Part shown: piece by piece, positions 23,281 to 34,520 of the stretch | Layout of the letters: each line of letters opens with the position of its first letter | Position numbering within the stretch: the first letter of the stretch is position 1 | Assembly: GCA_030737875.1 (NCBI GenBank) | Contig: CM060915.1 | Coordinates: forward strand, 629,302,786-629,366,785 | DNA: 64,000 nucleotides | Direction of reading: 5' to 3' | From: Allium sativum | Taxonomy: Eukaryota > Streptophyta > Magnoliopsida > Asparagales > Amaryllidaceae | Translations under genes and position numbers: made by a program | The notes under the pieces: generated by a model | Databases searched by the model: none | Seen by the model: only the letters and a program-made list of their open reading frames with translations | What the model was told of the DNA's origin: nothing

Positions 23281-24725
23281 TTTGAATAAATTGGCTATTT
23301 TAAAATAAATAAAAATAGTGATAAATCGTTATAAAATATTATAAACGATATGGATGTGAAATTTAGAAACTGACTGAAGGTTAGCTAAGTCGAATGGTTT
23401 CTTGGGTATTGATCTGATGTTGGTTTCGGCCTTCAGGGTTAATATTTGGGAAATCGTTCTCTTACTGATTGACGGTTAGTGACTAATGAATTGAAATGAT
23501 ACGTATGTGTATTTGTGTTGCACTTGTTTATCATATACGAGAGTTGCTCAGAAAGACCGGGTTTATCCCATTCTAAATAACTGAATCGACGATAAGAAAT
23601 CGAAGATGAAAACAGTGATTGAAGACCGGAGATCTTCACCTCGTTTGGATGGTAACCGAGGTCCTGATTGGGAGGCATCCCGAAATATGGATAATGAGTG
23701 GTGATCGTCCAGACGTACGTGGTGATCGATGGGTTTGCGAGGTATATAGTGCCTCCGGTTTCGTTCAGACCCAGAACGGACTTACAAATGGACAGTGTGT
23801 CTGACATTGGAATATATTCTGTGTGATTGATAGCCATCAGTTGCACGGTGTGAATTGCCTGTGTGGCATGCTAAGATGCAATGATCAGGACTTCTATTGA
23901 AAAGAAAAGTCTTGTGGTGATGATCAAAGCACCGCCTGTGTGGCATAGCTTTGTGTATAACGTGAAATCGCGAGCCTCACACCCCGGTATGAACCAGAAA
24001 CGGGAAAGGACCTCAGGGGGGATGTGCGTTTTCTTTCTAGCTAGAAGTGGCGTTAGTGGTTTTACATGCCCTGACGAGTTTGACTTATGTGGTTGTTACT
24101 GTTGCGAGGCACCTCGGAAATATCGGTCGATCCGGGACCGAAGGAGTCATTCGTTGGCTCACTTACGCCACAAAGGGCGGAGAAACGCATTATTCAGGCA
24201 TTATAATCCACTTCGTGTGGACCGGCCCTGACGATCCAAGGTACGGTTGCGGCTGTGCCTGAGGGGTGGGCTAGAGCGTCTCGAATTCGGTAAGGACTAT
24301 CTTTTGCCTTGGTTCAGGACGGAAATCAAATTTCCAAATACGACATTGTGCGGTTTTGATTGTATACCTATATATGGCGACATAGTGGTATGGGGCATTA
24401 ATGCCGTCTATGATTGATACTTATGATTTGAAATGGCTTTTGAAACATATAAACACTAGCAATAATATGAAATTCTTTTGTTTTATTCGTATCAAGCATA
24501 TCTTGGCCATTATAAGGTAAAAACTCTATCCTCCGGTTTGTGTTGCATTGTGTGATGGGGACTGAGTCTTATAATGGCTTCATTTTTATAAAAAAAGCAT
24601 TGCGATGTTTAAAAGAATTATCTGTTTCAAAGCACTGGCAATCCGATGGAGTAAACCCGTTCCATGAAAGTGGCGTGGTCCTGTGATCAGCCATATTTTA
24701 AATGTGTTGAGTAGATTTCTCATAC

Positions 24726-24739
24726 CAGTCCCATGACTG
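24726..24739 (+). other. conserved LTR stem-loop, CAGTC/GACTG version (S)
   Basis: Perfect 5-bp stem around CCAT, followed by AGTTTG..CAAACT arms and CGGGTGCC. A TTCCGCTG box lies about 180 bases further on (near 24908). Confidence 0.6.
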
Positions 24740-25114
24740 ACTCGTAGTTTGTTTCACTTTCAAACTCGGGTGCCTCTTTTTCTACATGGGCAGCCTTGTA
24801 TTCAGGTTTTAGCTGGCTTTCTCTGGATAGCTGGAGCTGAAGATGGATTCTATCATTTATCTCTTTTTATGCTGTTCATCTCCTATTGTACATTATGTTT
24901 GTTTTTCCGCTGTAGACATATATGTATAGTTGAACTGTATTTGTAATAAGTAAGATCCTGTATACTATGTAACTCTGATGACTACGTTTATCCAGTGTAC
25001 TATTTGTTCATTATCTGGTGTATTTATTTAATTTTGTTCTGCTGTTATCTGTTTGTGTGTTATATTCCAAGGATTACCCTTGCCACCGTCAGTACGGGGT
25101 TTGGGGTCGTCATA

Positions 25115-25836
25115 ACATTGGAAAGTTTATATCCAAGTGCATGAACTGCCAGCTAGTTAAAGCCGAGCAAAAGAAGCCTAGTGGCTTGTTACAACCGTCA
25201 GAAATACCTGAATGGAAATGGGAACAGGTCTCAATGGATTTCATCGATGGTTTACCAAGGACAAGATCGAGTCATGATAGTATTTGGGTGATTATGGATC
25301 GATTGACCAAAAGTGCAAGGTTTATACCGGTCAAGTCGAATAGAACAACAACTAAATTAGAGGAATTGTATATGAAGTGGATAGTGAGGTTTCATGGAGT
25401 ACCCAAAGGTATTGTGAGTGACCGAGATCCATTATTTACTAATGGGTTTTGGAAGAGCTTACAAGAGGCTTTAGGGTCAGAATTACATCTCAGTACCGCA
25501 TACCATCTTCAAACCGATGGTCAAACAAAGAGGGTGAACCGTGTATTTGAGGATCTCTTGAGTTCTTGTATACTGGATTTTGGAGGATCATGGGATGACC
25601 ATTTACATCTGGTTGAGTTCGCATATAATAATAGTTATTAATCCAGTGTTGCTATGGCTCCATTTGAAGCTTTGTATGGAAGACCGTGCAACTCACCATC
25701 ATGTTGGTTGGAAACCGGTGAAAAGTTTGTGCTTGGGACAGATGTAATACGAGAAACTTCAGATAGGATCAAGATTATTCAACAGCGAATGAAGGCTGCC
25801 CAAGATAGGCAGAAGAGTTATGCTGATAAAAGGTGA
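25115..25836 (+). pseudogene. H integrase catalytic core (broken)
   Basis: Resumes the zinc finger (KCMNCQLVKAEQKKP, both Cys present) after S. The DDE core follows: first Asp in SMDFIDGLP (25237-25239), second Asp in VSDRDPLFT (25420-25422). The Glu, expected 35 residues later, is replaced by Lys in DGQTKRVNR (codon AAG 25528-25530). A TAA stop near 25639 follows EFAYNNSY, then MAPFEALYGRPCNSP and the KAAQDRQKSYADKR helix end in TGA at 25834. Spacing is exactly DD35E, so the lost Glu is certain. The insertion of S alone would also abolish function. Confidence 0.9.
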
Positions 25837-26283
25837 AGACATTTGAAATTTTCCATAGGCGACTTGGTATTCGTCAGGATTTCTCTGTTAAAGTGTGTGA
25901 TTCAGTTTGGTTGGAGAGGTAAGTTGGCACCAAAGTTTGTTGGTCCATTTCCAGTCCTCGAGCAAGTGTGAAATTTAGCGTATAAAGTTGGATTACCTGA
26001 CAAGATGGTGGGAGTGCACAACGTATTTCATGTTTCTCCATTAAGGAAGTTCGTGCACAATTCTAATATGACTATTTCACCATATCAATTGGATGATATC
26101 GAGGTAGAATCCGAGATAGTTGGAAGCCATAGAACGATTTGTATTGTCGGACACGATACAAAGCAACTCCGAAGGAAGACGGTGAAACTGGTTAACGTCC
26201 AGTAGGATGATAATGAGAATGACTGTACTTGGGAAACCGAGGAGAGCATAAGGAATTCATATCCAGAACTCTTTGCCTGGTAA
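25837..26283 (+). pseudogene. H integrase C-terminal tail with chromodomain-like end
   Basis: FSIGDLVFVRIS, RGKLAPKFVGPFPVLE, stop, NLAYKVGLPDKMVGVHNVFHVSPLRKFVH are the conserved GPY/F-type module of chromovirus integrases. It ends KLVNVQ, stop, CTWETEESIRNSYPELF and TAA at 26281. The W-E-x-E..YPxLF ending matches the end of Del/Tekay-type chromodomains, which direct integration to chromatin; only this remnant is visible. Stops lie near 25970 and 26203. Confidence 0.8.
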
Positions 26284-26407
26284 GATTTTGATCGCGATAT
26301 AGTTATTCCCTTATTAGTAAACCACATGCTAGGATAGTCTTGTTGTGTTATTATGTATGTTTGATTGTTTGTAAATGGCCGATAGGCATGCGTGACACCA
26401 TTGTATG
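26284..26407 (+). other. H 3' untranslated part, left piece
   Basis: Non-coding sequence after the pol stop, interrupted by M at 26408 and continuing at 42501. The last bases GTATG (26403-26407) match ATATG at 42501-42505, the M target duplication with one change. Confidence 0.7.
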
Positions 26408-26823
26408 TGTAACACCCCACGTCCATTAATGTCACTCTCAAAGGGAATGCATTAACTCTCATGGAGTATTATTGGTGAATAGAACAGAATATAACAAGAC
26501 AGATACATATATTGATACTTTAAAATTTTAAAACGACTTTTATTGCAGCGGAGAAATAGTTTGATTACAACAACATCATAAACCAACAGTAAAACAAGTA
26601 CACTTAGTATCCATCTTGACAAATTGTTCTCTGAGTACATAAAGTAAAAAGCATAACCCCAACATAAGTAGCCATAAAAGAGATGAGTTGAACTTTACTT
26701 TCAGCAATCCATGCACTTCCAAAAGAGAGAGAAAGATCCAAATCAAGCTCCATTAGCACTAGTCCCACCCTGAGAACCTGTGGGGGGGGGGGAAGGAAGA
26801 AAAGAGGCGAAAACAAAGGGGGT

Positions 26824-26838
26824 CAGACATAAAGTCTG
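26824..26838 (-). other. conserved LTR stem-loop, CAGAC/GTCTG version (M)
   Basis: On the minus strand CAGAC and GTCTG enclose TTTAT. The other M LTR has two changed bases at 39812-39826 that unpair the stem in the RNA sense. Confidence 0.5.
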
Positions 26839-28149
26839 GCGAGTCCAATAACTTTAACAATATAATTATTAAAGTAATTAGGATAAGGCATAAACTGGTA
26901 AAACAAGGAATGACTGTGAAACAAGTGGGCAAGACAAAACAAACAAGAGGAATATTCTGGCGTTAATCTCGTTCCTAATCACTATAGGATAATTACTATA
27001 CTGCACCATTACCAGTCACCCTAAAAGTTGATCCCGCCTACTGAACATAATAATCATAATGGTAGTTTCATGTACCTCTAGCTGTCTTCGTAGGTGCCGC
27101 CTGCCCCTATCTCCACTAGTTGTACCCACCACCCCCATGCGATTGGCTCCCTAACTCGTAGATACCCGTGCTGGTCCCACAATGGGGTGTATCACACCCC
27201 AAAAGTGGCAACCCGATACCACTAAAGTTGCACGACTTATATCTACATGATGCAACAATGTCTTACCTACCAGCCAGGGCCCATGCAAGAACATGACCCC
27301 ATTGGACTTGCATTGCCACCGTTAACCCGTTTTGACCTCTTACGATCAAACCCAGTAAGCGTGTCCCATCCTCGATCTAACTCGAACTCACAAAGATACT
27401 TATCGGGTTACTGGTTTGAAAAGGGTCCCCCATTCTTGACACAAGCTTTCCACCTATGCTTAGTCCCCACTAGAATTTTCCACTTAACCCCTTCTTATTC
27501 ATGTCTTCTTACATGTTTCAATTTGGTTAAGTGTTTCTAATCGTATTTCACATGTCACCCACGTCACCCACTTAACCCCGATGTCCCACCACATGTTTTC
27601 CTTGGTTAAGTGTTGCTTAATTCATTATAACCGTAACCTTGTAAGACCTCCCGCATTAGAATACCATTTGTGGTTGCTGGATTTGCCGGGCGGGTCCGGG
27701 AATTCTTATACCGCAAACGTGTCTAACCTCGTGTCTTTACAATTGTTACGCATTTAATTTATGCCTTCGACCTCTCACTTTAGACTACCGTTTGTGGTTG
27801 CTGGATTTGCTAAGAGGGTTCGAGCAGTCTTACACCACAAACGAGTCTAACCTCATGTCTTAGGCGTTTATTATTACACATAACTATTTCACCCCAATAT
27901 GAATTAATTATCCCTATTCAAATTTTCAATAATTTCCAAATTAACTATGTCCATAATTTGTCACCTAAATTATGTCCATACTTTTTAGGTATATAAATTA
28001 TACCAATTAATATCTCAATTTAGTTATATGCTTTTAAAGCCATTTTATGCCAATTCACAATTTACATAATTAATATTTTCCCATTGTCCCCACGCTATTC
28101 GTACGTTTTAATATGAAATATGTTAGACTCGCGAATAGTCTAACTCATA

Positions 28150-28650
28150 AAAAGAAAAGAAACACCACAACTTGCATAACACATAAAATAGATGTAATTT
28201 GCAAATAAGAATTATAACATAAGTTTGCATCGCCAATAACTTGCATAGGAAATGGGCATATAAAACATAAATTTTGCATAAACTATGTACTGCCATGGAT
28301 CTAAATATAGATCTGAACATGAAATTGTGAACTTGCATATATGAATATGGTTTTTCACCTAAACTTGCAAATGAATTCATAGTTTTCCACCTAAAAATGT
28401 GAATATAGTTTTCACCTAAACTTGTATATGGATTTTCTACAAACTTGCATATGAATTTATCACATGTTTGCATATAAACTAGCATATGTATATACTTGAT
28501 TCACATATAAACCCTGTGTATAATCCGCATATAGACTTGCATAAGATTCACATACAAACTAGCATATTATTTAACATCCCAAACTTGTATAAGATTTACA
28601 TACGAACTAGCATATGATTTACATCCCAAACTTGCATAAAATGAATCAAG
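28150..28650 (-). repeat. degenerate 'acttgcata/actagcata' array in the M 3' LTR
   Basis: More than a dozen spaced copies of ACTTGCATA or ACTAGCATA, many within a loose 50-bp unit including GATTCACATA. Present also at 41160-41640 in the 5' LTR. Confidence 0.7.
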
Positions 28651-29411
28651 TTAAACATGTATAATGGACAATGAAATAGGCCTACCAACATAAGATAACA
28701 AAACTGTCATATGTTCACCAACAGACGATAACATCACATGATTCAACAGTCATGTTCTCATAATCCAAATTATAACTCATCATAATTAATTTATTAATTA
28801 TTTTATGAAAGAAATTGTACTCACAAAGACGGGTTAGAGAAGAGAAAGATTCGGTCGTCTTTTGAATTAGAATTATGACTTGCTAATCCCTAAGTTTAGG
28901 AAGAACTATCCTAGCAGCAGCATGGGGGCCAAGAGACTAATTTAGTTTAGGTTTAGGGTTTGAGTCTAGGCATTCTTTTCTAGAAGTTTAAATCAACCTA
29001 AGCCGTTAGATTATCATAGGAGCAATCAAAACCGTCCAGACTAGATAAAGTTATCTAGAATTTCCACCTCTGCCCTAGTGACTCAGCAACAGGTCAGGTA
29101 AGACTCAGCAATAAGTCAGGATCGTATGATTTCAGATCTTCCCCAGGGATAAGTCGACCCCCTGGCCGACCTGGCCTTGGGCAGGAGAATTCCCGCCTAG
29201 CCCGCTTCCCTGTTTGAATTATAAATTTTGAATTTTTTTTATTCTGAACTGTTTTAATTTATATAAAATTACTGGAACTTCTGAGGGACATAACTTCCTC
29301 ATACGAAGTCCGATTTACGAAAACTTGGACTCTATTCCAAGCATAATTTCGAGACGAACGCAATGGCGTAACCCATTTCCCTTAATTCTCACTTTAACAA
29401 TTAAGTATTCT

Positions 29412-30007
29412 CCTTAAAGGATTTCGCCCTTGAAATCTCCAAGTTAAGGAGAATGTATATCCTAACATCTAATCATCCAATCATCCCTCTACTCAACTAT
29501 CAAACACAGGCATCCAGTGTCCTTACAAGATTTCTAATGCCGTATGAACATATGCAGTGTGTGTATATGTTCCTTATCTAATGCAAAATCAGGTGGCCAC
29601 TGATTCAGTTGACCTCCTTAATGCAAATCATGATAGAGTCATGCGTCCATTATGCGTGCAAAAGAATCCTAACGATACATATTACTTCTACATGTGTGCA
29701 CAACCATTCATCGAAATGCAGCATCCATATGATAACACAACCATTATACATCCATTAATTTAAATATGCACACACATTTATATGCAATATGAAAGTGATT
29801 GAGCTGATCTATTGCTTAATGTGTGTGTACATGCATCCACGAGCAACCACTTGCAACTACTCGCAACCATCAATCATAACATGTTTCAAATACATGTTTA
29901 CATCCATTGGTTTCTACCTAAGGATAAAGAGTAGGACTGAGGAGATATACTTAAAACATAGATATAACCATGAATAAACTTATGGAAAAAGAGATCAAGG
30001 AGGTACT
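29412..30007 (-). other. M 3' untranslated part
   Basis: Between the pol stop and the 3' LTR on the minus strand. It ends (29412-29455) in a motif 'gggcgaaatcctttaagga', like those before the H and L polypurine tracts. No coding signal; several 'catgtgtgtacatgcat'-like alternating stretches near 29820. Confidence 0.65.
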
Positions 30008-31580
30008 CTAAAAAAGAAAAGGGTAGGCTGCGCGTGTTTTCCTCTCAGTTTCCCAAGTCGCGTCTTCCTCAGCGTCACTCCATTGAACTTTAACAAGCTT
30101 GACTTCACGGTTGCGTAGCTTTTTGACTTCCGTACCCAAGATACGAGTTGGAACTCTTCTCACAGTTCCTACTCATTCCACTTCTACTTCCTATAGTATA
30201 CCTGGCTCCACCACTTCCGCAGATTCATATAAGCACTTTCGTAGTTGAGAAACATGAAAAACATTATGAACTCCAGCCAGTCTCTCGGGTAGCTCTACTC
30301 TGTAAGCCATCGTCCCAATCCTTTCAATGATAGGAAATGGTCCTACGAATCTTGGTGCTAGCTTTCCTATGGACCCAAAGCGAATGACATTCCTCAAAGG
30401 AGATACTTTAAGGAACACCCTATCTCCTACCTTAAACTCAAGGTCGGTCCTTCTTTTTTCTGCGTAGGACTTCTGTCTGTCTTGTGCAACCTTCATTCGT
30501 CTTCTTATCAAGTCCACCTTTTCTGAGGTTTCTCTAATCATATCTGGCCCAAGCATGAGCTTGTCTGTAGACTCCCACCAGCAAATTGGTGATCGGCATG
30601 GTCTTCAATATAAAGCTTTGAAGGGCGCCATGCCTATGGTGGCTTGGTAGCTATTGTTGTAAGAGAATTCCACCAAAGGAAGATGAACCTCCCATGTCCC
30701 TCCAAAGTCAGGAATGCACAATCTCAAGAGGTCTTCCAATATTCTGTTCACCCTTTCCGTCTGACCATCGGCTTGGGGGGTGATAGGCCGTGCTTAAGCA
30801 TAATTGTGTGCCTACAGCCTCATGCAAACTTTTCCAAAACTCGCTTGTAAAGATAGGATCTCGATCACTCACTCTGCTGGAGGGTATCCCATGGAGTCGA
30901 ACTATCTCTTTAAGATAAATGGATGCTAGGGACGAGGCAGTCCTTCTACTCTTAACAGGTATAAAGTGAGTGCTTTTAGTGAGCCTGTCCACTGTTACCC
31001 AAATATTGGTATTGCCCCTTCTTGACCTAGGCAACCCATCAACAAAGTCCACCGAAATGCTATCCCACTTCCACTGTGGGACCTCTAGAGGATGAAGTAG
31101 ACCACCAGGCTTCTTCTGCTCCTCTTTGACTTGCTGGCATATCAAACACTTAGCGACGAACTCAGCTACATCATTCTTCATGCCATTCCAAAAGAAAATC
31201 CTTTTTGTATCCTTATACATCTTGTCTCCGCCTGGGTGTATGGTCAGCTTAGAATGGTGTGCTTCTTCGAAAACCGTCTTCACTAAATTCCTTACTTGTG
31301 GGACGCATAGTCTTCCATCCCTCTCAACCAACCCTTATCATCGATGGAGTATCTAGTGAGGTGACTAGAAGTCTCACTCCTAACTAGCTTATCCATCATG
31401 TCAACTAGCTGAGCGTCTTCTCGTTGCGCGGTTTCTATGGAGTTCAAAAAAGCAGGCCGCACCTCTAGCGATGCTAACAGACCAGGTACAATTTCAGAGG
31501 AGGGTCTAAAGTTAAAGTTTGCTATGTACTCCAAGCTTTGCCTTTCCACAAAGAGAGGACTCAAGGTCAGCTTCTTTCCA
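30008..31580 (-). pseudogene. M integrase with chromodomain-like tail (broken)
   Basis: On the minus strand: RNase H linker, KGWLRGMEDYASHK then a frame change near 31310; HHSKLTIHPGGDKMYKD..CLICQQVKEEQKKP gives a complete HHCC finger. The DDE core has Asp in SVDFVDGLP, Asp in VSDRDPIFT and Glu in QTERVN (codon 30755-30757). The open frame breaks just before the Glu: a run of six C on the minus strand (30775-30780) has one base more than the reading frame needs. MAPFKALY ends in a stop; RRMKVAQDRQKSYAEKR and KLAPRFVGPFPIIE..HNVFHVSQLRKCL follow in frame. Two stops then precede a KLVKVQW..ATWETE..YPFLF chromodomain-like end and TAG at 30008. Confidence 0.9.
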
Positions 31581-31944
31581 CTCAAGGCATCTGCTACCAC
31601 ATTGCCCTTGCCTGGGGTATTGGAAATCTCAAAATCATATCAGGCCAGAAATTCCATCCACCTTTGTTGTCTTAAGTTAAGGTCTTTCTATGAGAAAAGG
31701 TACTTTAATGATTTACGGTCAGTAAACAATTCGAACCTTTCTCCTAGTAGGTAATGACGCAATGACTTTAGAGCGAAAACAATGGCAGCTAACTCTAAAT
31801 CATACGTTGGGTAGTTCTTCTCATGTACCTTCAATTTCCTTCCCCCATAACAAACTACCTTGCCTTCTTGCATCAAGACAACACCCAATCCTGTACCGCA
31901 TGCATCTGTGTATACGGTAAACATTTTGCTCCCATTAGGCAATG
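31581..31944 (-). pseudogene. M RNase H (broken late)
   Basis: [20 protein letters not shown] with the first catalytic Asp at 31904-31906, [26 protein letters not shown] and [16 protein letters not shown] stop near 31686, a second near 31640, then GKGNVVADALSGKK. Usual ..TDHKSL.. has Arg for His here. Less damaged than the H copy. Confidence 0.88.
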
Positions 31945-32895
31945 TCAGAACTGGGGCTGTTGTTAGAGCCCTTTGCAAACGTTGGAAAGCAATATCGCAA
32001 TCCAAGTCCCAAGCGAAAGTTAGGTTCTTCTTTGTCAATCTGGTGAGTGGGGCTGAGATTTTTGCAAAGTCTTTAATGAATTTTCGATAAAAGCCCGCTA
32101 GCCCGAGGAAGCTTCGGACTTCGGTTGCATTCCGTGGAACCTTCCAATCTTGCTCTACAACTACTTTTGCGGGGTCCACAGATAACCCTTCTTTGGACAC
32201 CACATGTTCAAGAAACCTCACTTCTTCTCTCTAGAAATAGCATTTGGAGTATTTGGCTTTCAACTGATGTGCACTAAGAGTATCCATGACTTCCCTTAAA
32301 TGCAAAGCATGCTCTTCTTCATTCGTCGAGAAAATCAAAATGTCGTCTACGAAGACCACCACAAAGTTATTACGGAACTCCCTAAACACCCTGCTCATCA
32401 AGTCAACGAATTAAGCAGGTGCATTTGTCAAGCCGAAAGGCATGACAAGCCATTCGAAGAAACCTTCCGGGGTTCTGAACGCGGTCTTATCAATGTTGTC
32501 TTCGACCACTCTTAGCTGATGGAACCCGGTAGCCAAATCTAGTTGGGAGAAAACTGACGCACCTACAAGCTGATCAAACAAGTCATCTATTCTTGGAAGT
32601 GGGTGCCTATTTTTCTTAGTCAGCTTGTTTAGCTCCCTATAATCAACTCATAGGCGAAGTGAACTATCCGCTTTGGTTGCGAATACTACTGGAGCATCCC
32701 ATTCAGAAATACTCCGCCTTATAAACCCTTTTTCGAGCAACTCTTTGACTTGCTTACCGAGCTCTTTTCTCTCCCTTGGAGCCATGTGTCTAACGGGTAG
32801 AGCTACGGGTTTGGCATTATCAACAAGGTATATGCAGAATTCTATCTCCCGCTTCGGAGGTAAGCCCTTCACCTCTTCAAATACATCTGAGTATT
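31945..32895 (-). pseudogene. M reverse transcriptase (broken)
   Basis: Minus strand: YSDVFEEVKGLPPKREIEF, MAPRERKELGKQVKELLEKGFIRR, WDAPVVFATKADSSLRL, stop at 32648, [35 protein letters not shown]. Palm FVDDILIFS has both Asp (32342-32347). A stop near 32411 interrupts NAPA..FVDLM and another precedes [27 protein letters not shown] then leads into RNase H. The poly-G tract of the H copy is absent: M has the ordinary SEWDAPVVF at that place. Confidence 0.9.
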
Positions 32896-33221
32896 CACGG
32901 ACTTGTCTAACAGACTGCAAGTTTTCAATAGACGCATCAAGAGATTCTAGGTAGCTAAGCATAACATAATGTATGGGATTACCAGAGATTTCGAGAGGGT
33001 TGCCGAGGCGAGTCATAAGTCTAACCACTCTCTTTTCACAATCGAGGATGGAACCATTACTAGATAACCAATTCATGCCTAGAATCAATCCATAGCCCGT
33101 GCAGCCAAGAACGAAGGCGTTGCATTCAAACTCAATGCTCAAGATAGTCACTCTCAAATCCCGACAAATCATTAAAAGATGAGCCGATCCACCAATAGGA
33201 TTTGAGACTACTATGGGATCC
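32896..33221 (-). pseudogene. M protease, C-terminal part
   Basis: On the minus strand: NPIGGSAHLLMICRDLRV..FVLGCTGYGLILGMNWLSSNGSILDCEKRVV, the second half of the retroviral-type protease and linker to RT. Its N-terminal part is at 38038-38150, separated by T. The bases 33217-33221 (GATCC) are one copy of the T target duplication. Confidence 0.85.
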
Positions 33222-34309
33222 TGTTGATCTGCTTTTTAGTCAAAGCCGTCACAGATGAAATCTCTGGTTAACTATACGCACAAGTATGGGGAATATCATC
33301 AGAAGACGGGAAGCGATTTGGTTGAAGTCACATCAAAACAAAGATTGGCCTGAAACTCCTTTCAGACAACCTCTTTTGGGCCCAAAAATATCAATTACAG
33401 AGCTGATCTCAATAACTCATGTAGCCCTCTGAATCAGCTTCAAGTCGAGCTTTCGTTTGGCTAAAAAGGACTTACGGTTTGGAAGTTACGCCCGTTTCTG
33501 TGAACGCGTGTAGAACCGGGAACTTGGAATCTGGAATCGGCATAACCCAATAGGATCGGATATACGGTTCGGATCGGGTGAGAGGACCCAATGGCATAAC
33601 TTTGCAAAAGGAAATTTAGTACTCCCTGGATCGGATCGGAGCACAGAAGACCCGACCCTCCTGATGTATTTTACACTGAAGTGCTTCCAGTCATCGGATC
33701 AGAGACATCAACTCGGTTCGGATTAGATCCGATCCGACCCCCTGGACTTGCTCCTGCATGCAACCTTTGACTGATTCTCTTGCCGTAACCGCATTCGATT
33801 TTATGGATCTAGCTCTACTTGGCAAAGCATGGCCTGGTAACCACATTTTCCATGTTCTCTACTTACTTCCGAAATCGCCTCGGTTCTCGCCACGTGGCAC
33901 ATCCGAACCGAACCCAGAAATCACCTATAAATACACCACTTCGAGGAGAATGAAAGGATCTTTTGGCCACGCTCATACTCAGCTTTCATCATTATGACTA
34001 CAAGGGCTTTGCGAGCATTTCAAGGCACTTTTAATCATTCTAACACGAGGTTATCGTGTATAAAATAGATCTCTAATCTCCTCTTCTTCATTGTAAACAT
34101 GAGGATTTCTTGTATAAACCGCAAGCAAACAACATTGTAATAGCTTCTTAGGATTTAAGAAACTATAAAGTGGACGTAGGCTTATATTGAGCCGAACCAC
34201 TATAAAAATCTTGTGTGCCTCCTCTTATTTTACTGCTTTTCTGCATTGATCTGTGATTGTGAGGTTTTCGCATTGGATTTGGGTGTTAGGCCCATATTTC
34301 GGTCTAACA
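33222..34309 (+). repeat. T 5' LTR
   Basis: 1088 bp, starting TGTTGATCTG and ending GGTCTAACA. A TATA box is at 33926-33933. A stem-loop at 34145-34161 (arms TTCTTA and TAAGAA around GGATT) belongs to the same type as the array in the T interior. Confidence 0.9.
33926..33933 (+). promoter_or_regulatory. TATA box of the T 5' LTR
   Basis: TATAAATA in the context ACCTATAAATACACC, about 380 bases before the LTR end, the usual place for U3/R. The 3' LTR has TACAAATA at the same position, so only the 5' copy keeps the box. Confidence 0.65.
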
Positions 34310-34310
34310 T

Positions 34311-34330
34311 TTTGGCGCGCCAGGTAGGGG
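34311..34330 (+). other. primer-binding site of T, non-Met type
   Basis: TTTGGCGCGCCAGGTAGGGG, one base after the LTR end. It does not match tRNA-Met. A tRNA-Arg primer is likely by analogy with Tat-lineage elements, but I cannot verify that here. Confidence 0.6.
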
Positions 34331-34520
34331 GCACACGATACTACTTCAATTTCTAACTTCAAAGGAATCGGATTGCTCGACTGTTGGATCAATGGTTAAA
34401 TGAAAGAAAGATGGAACCTTCTCTCGTACTGAGGATGTTGGTACAGAAGGTGCGAGGAATGAGGCGGGCCAGGAGGCTTCCTCTCATGGTGATCTACCAG
34501 CATACTTAATCAAAGACGAA

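Larger units (their letters stand above)
20032..25114 (+). mobile_element. S: solo LTR of family G inserted in the H integrase
   Basis: 5083 bp from TGTAACGACCCGG to GGGTCGTCATA (two transitions from the expected GGGTCGTTACA). It is flanked on both sides by ACATT (20027-20031, 25115-25119). Removing it with one ACATT rejoins the integrase frame exactly (..RDI then GKFISKC..). It is collinear over its length with the G LTRs but has no primer-binding site or interior, hence a solo LTR left by LTR-LTR recombination. It contains a TATA-like TTTTTTATAAAA near 20907, a GC-rich leader (20940-21290) and two tandem-repeat blocks. No gene is seen. Confidence 0.9.
26408..29411 (-). repeat. M 3' LTR, missing its first 46 bases
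   Basis: Collinear with 39385-42454. On the minus strand the LTR start (TGTAACACCCTG..) is absent: the polypurine-side sequence joins directly to LTR base 47. It contains the CAGAC/GTCTG stem-loop (26824-26838), a minus-strand TCCGCTGCAATAAAA block near 26535-26552, a diverged direct repeat around the 'gtggttgctggatttgc' motif (27670, 27795) and an array of 'acttgcata' repeats. Confidence 0.85.
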
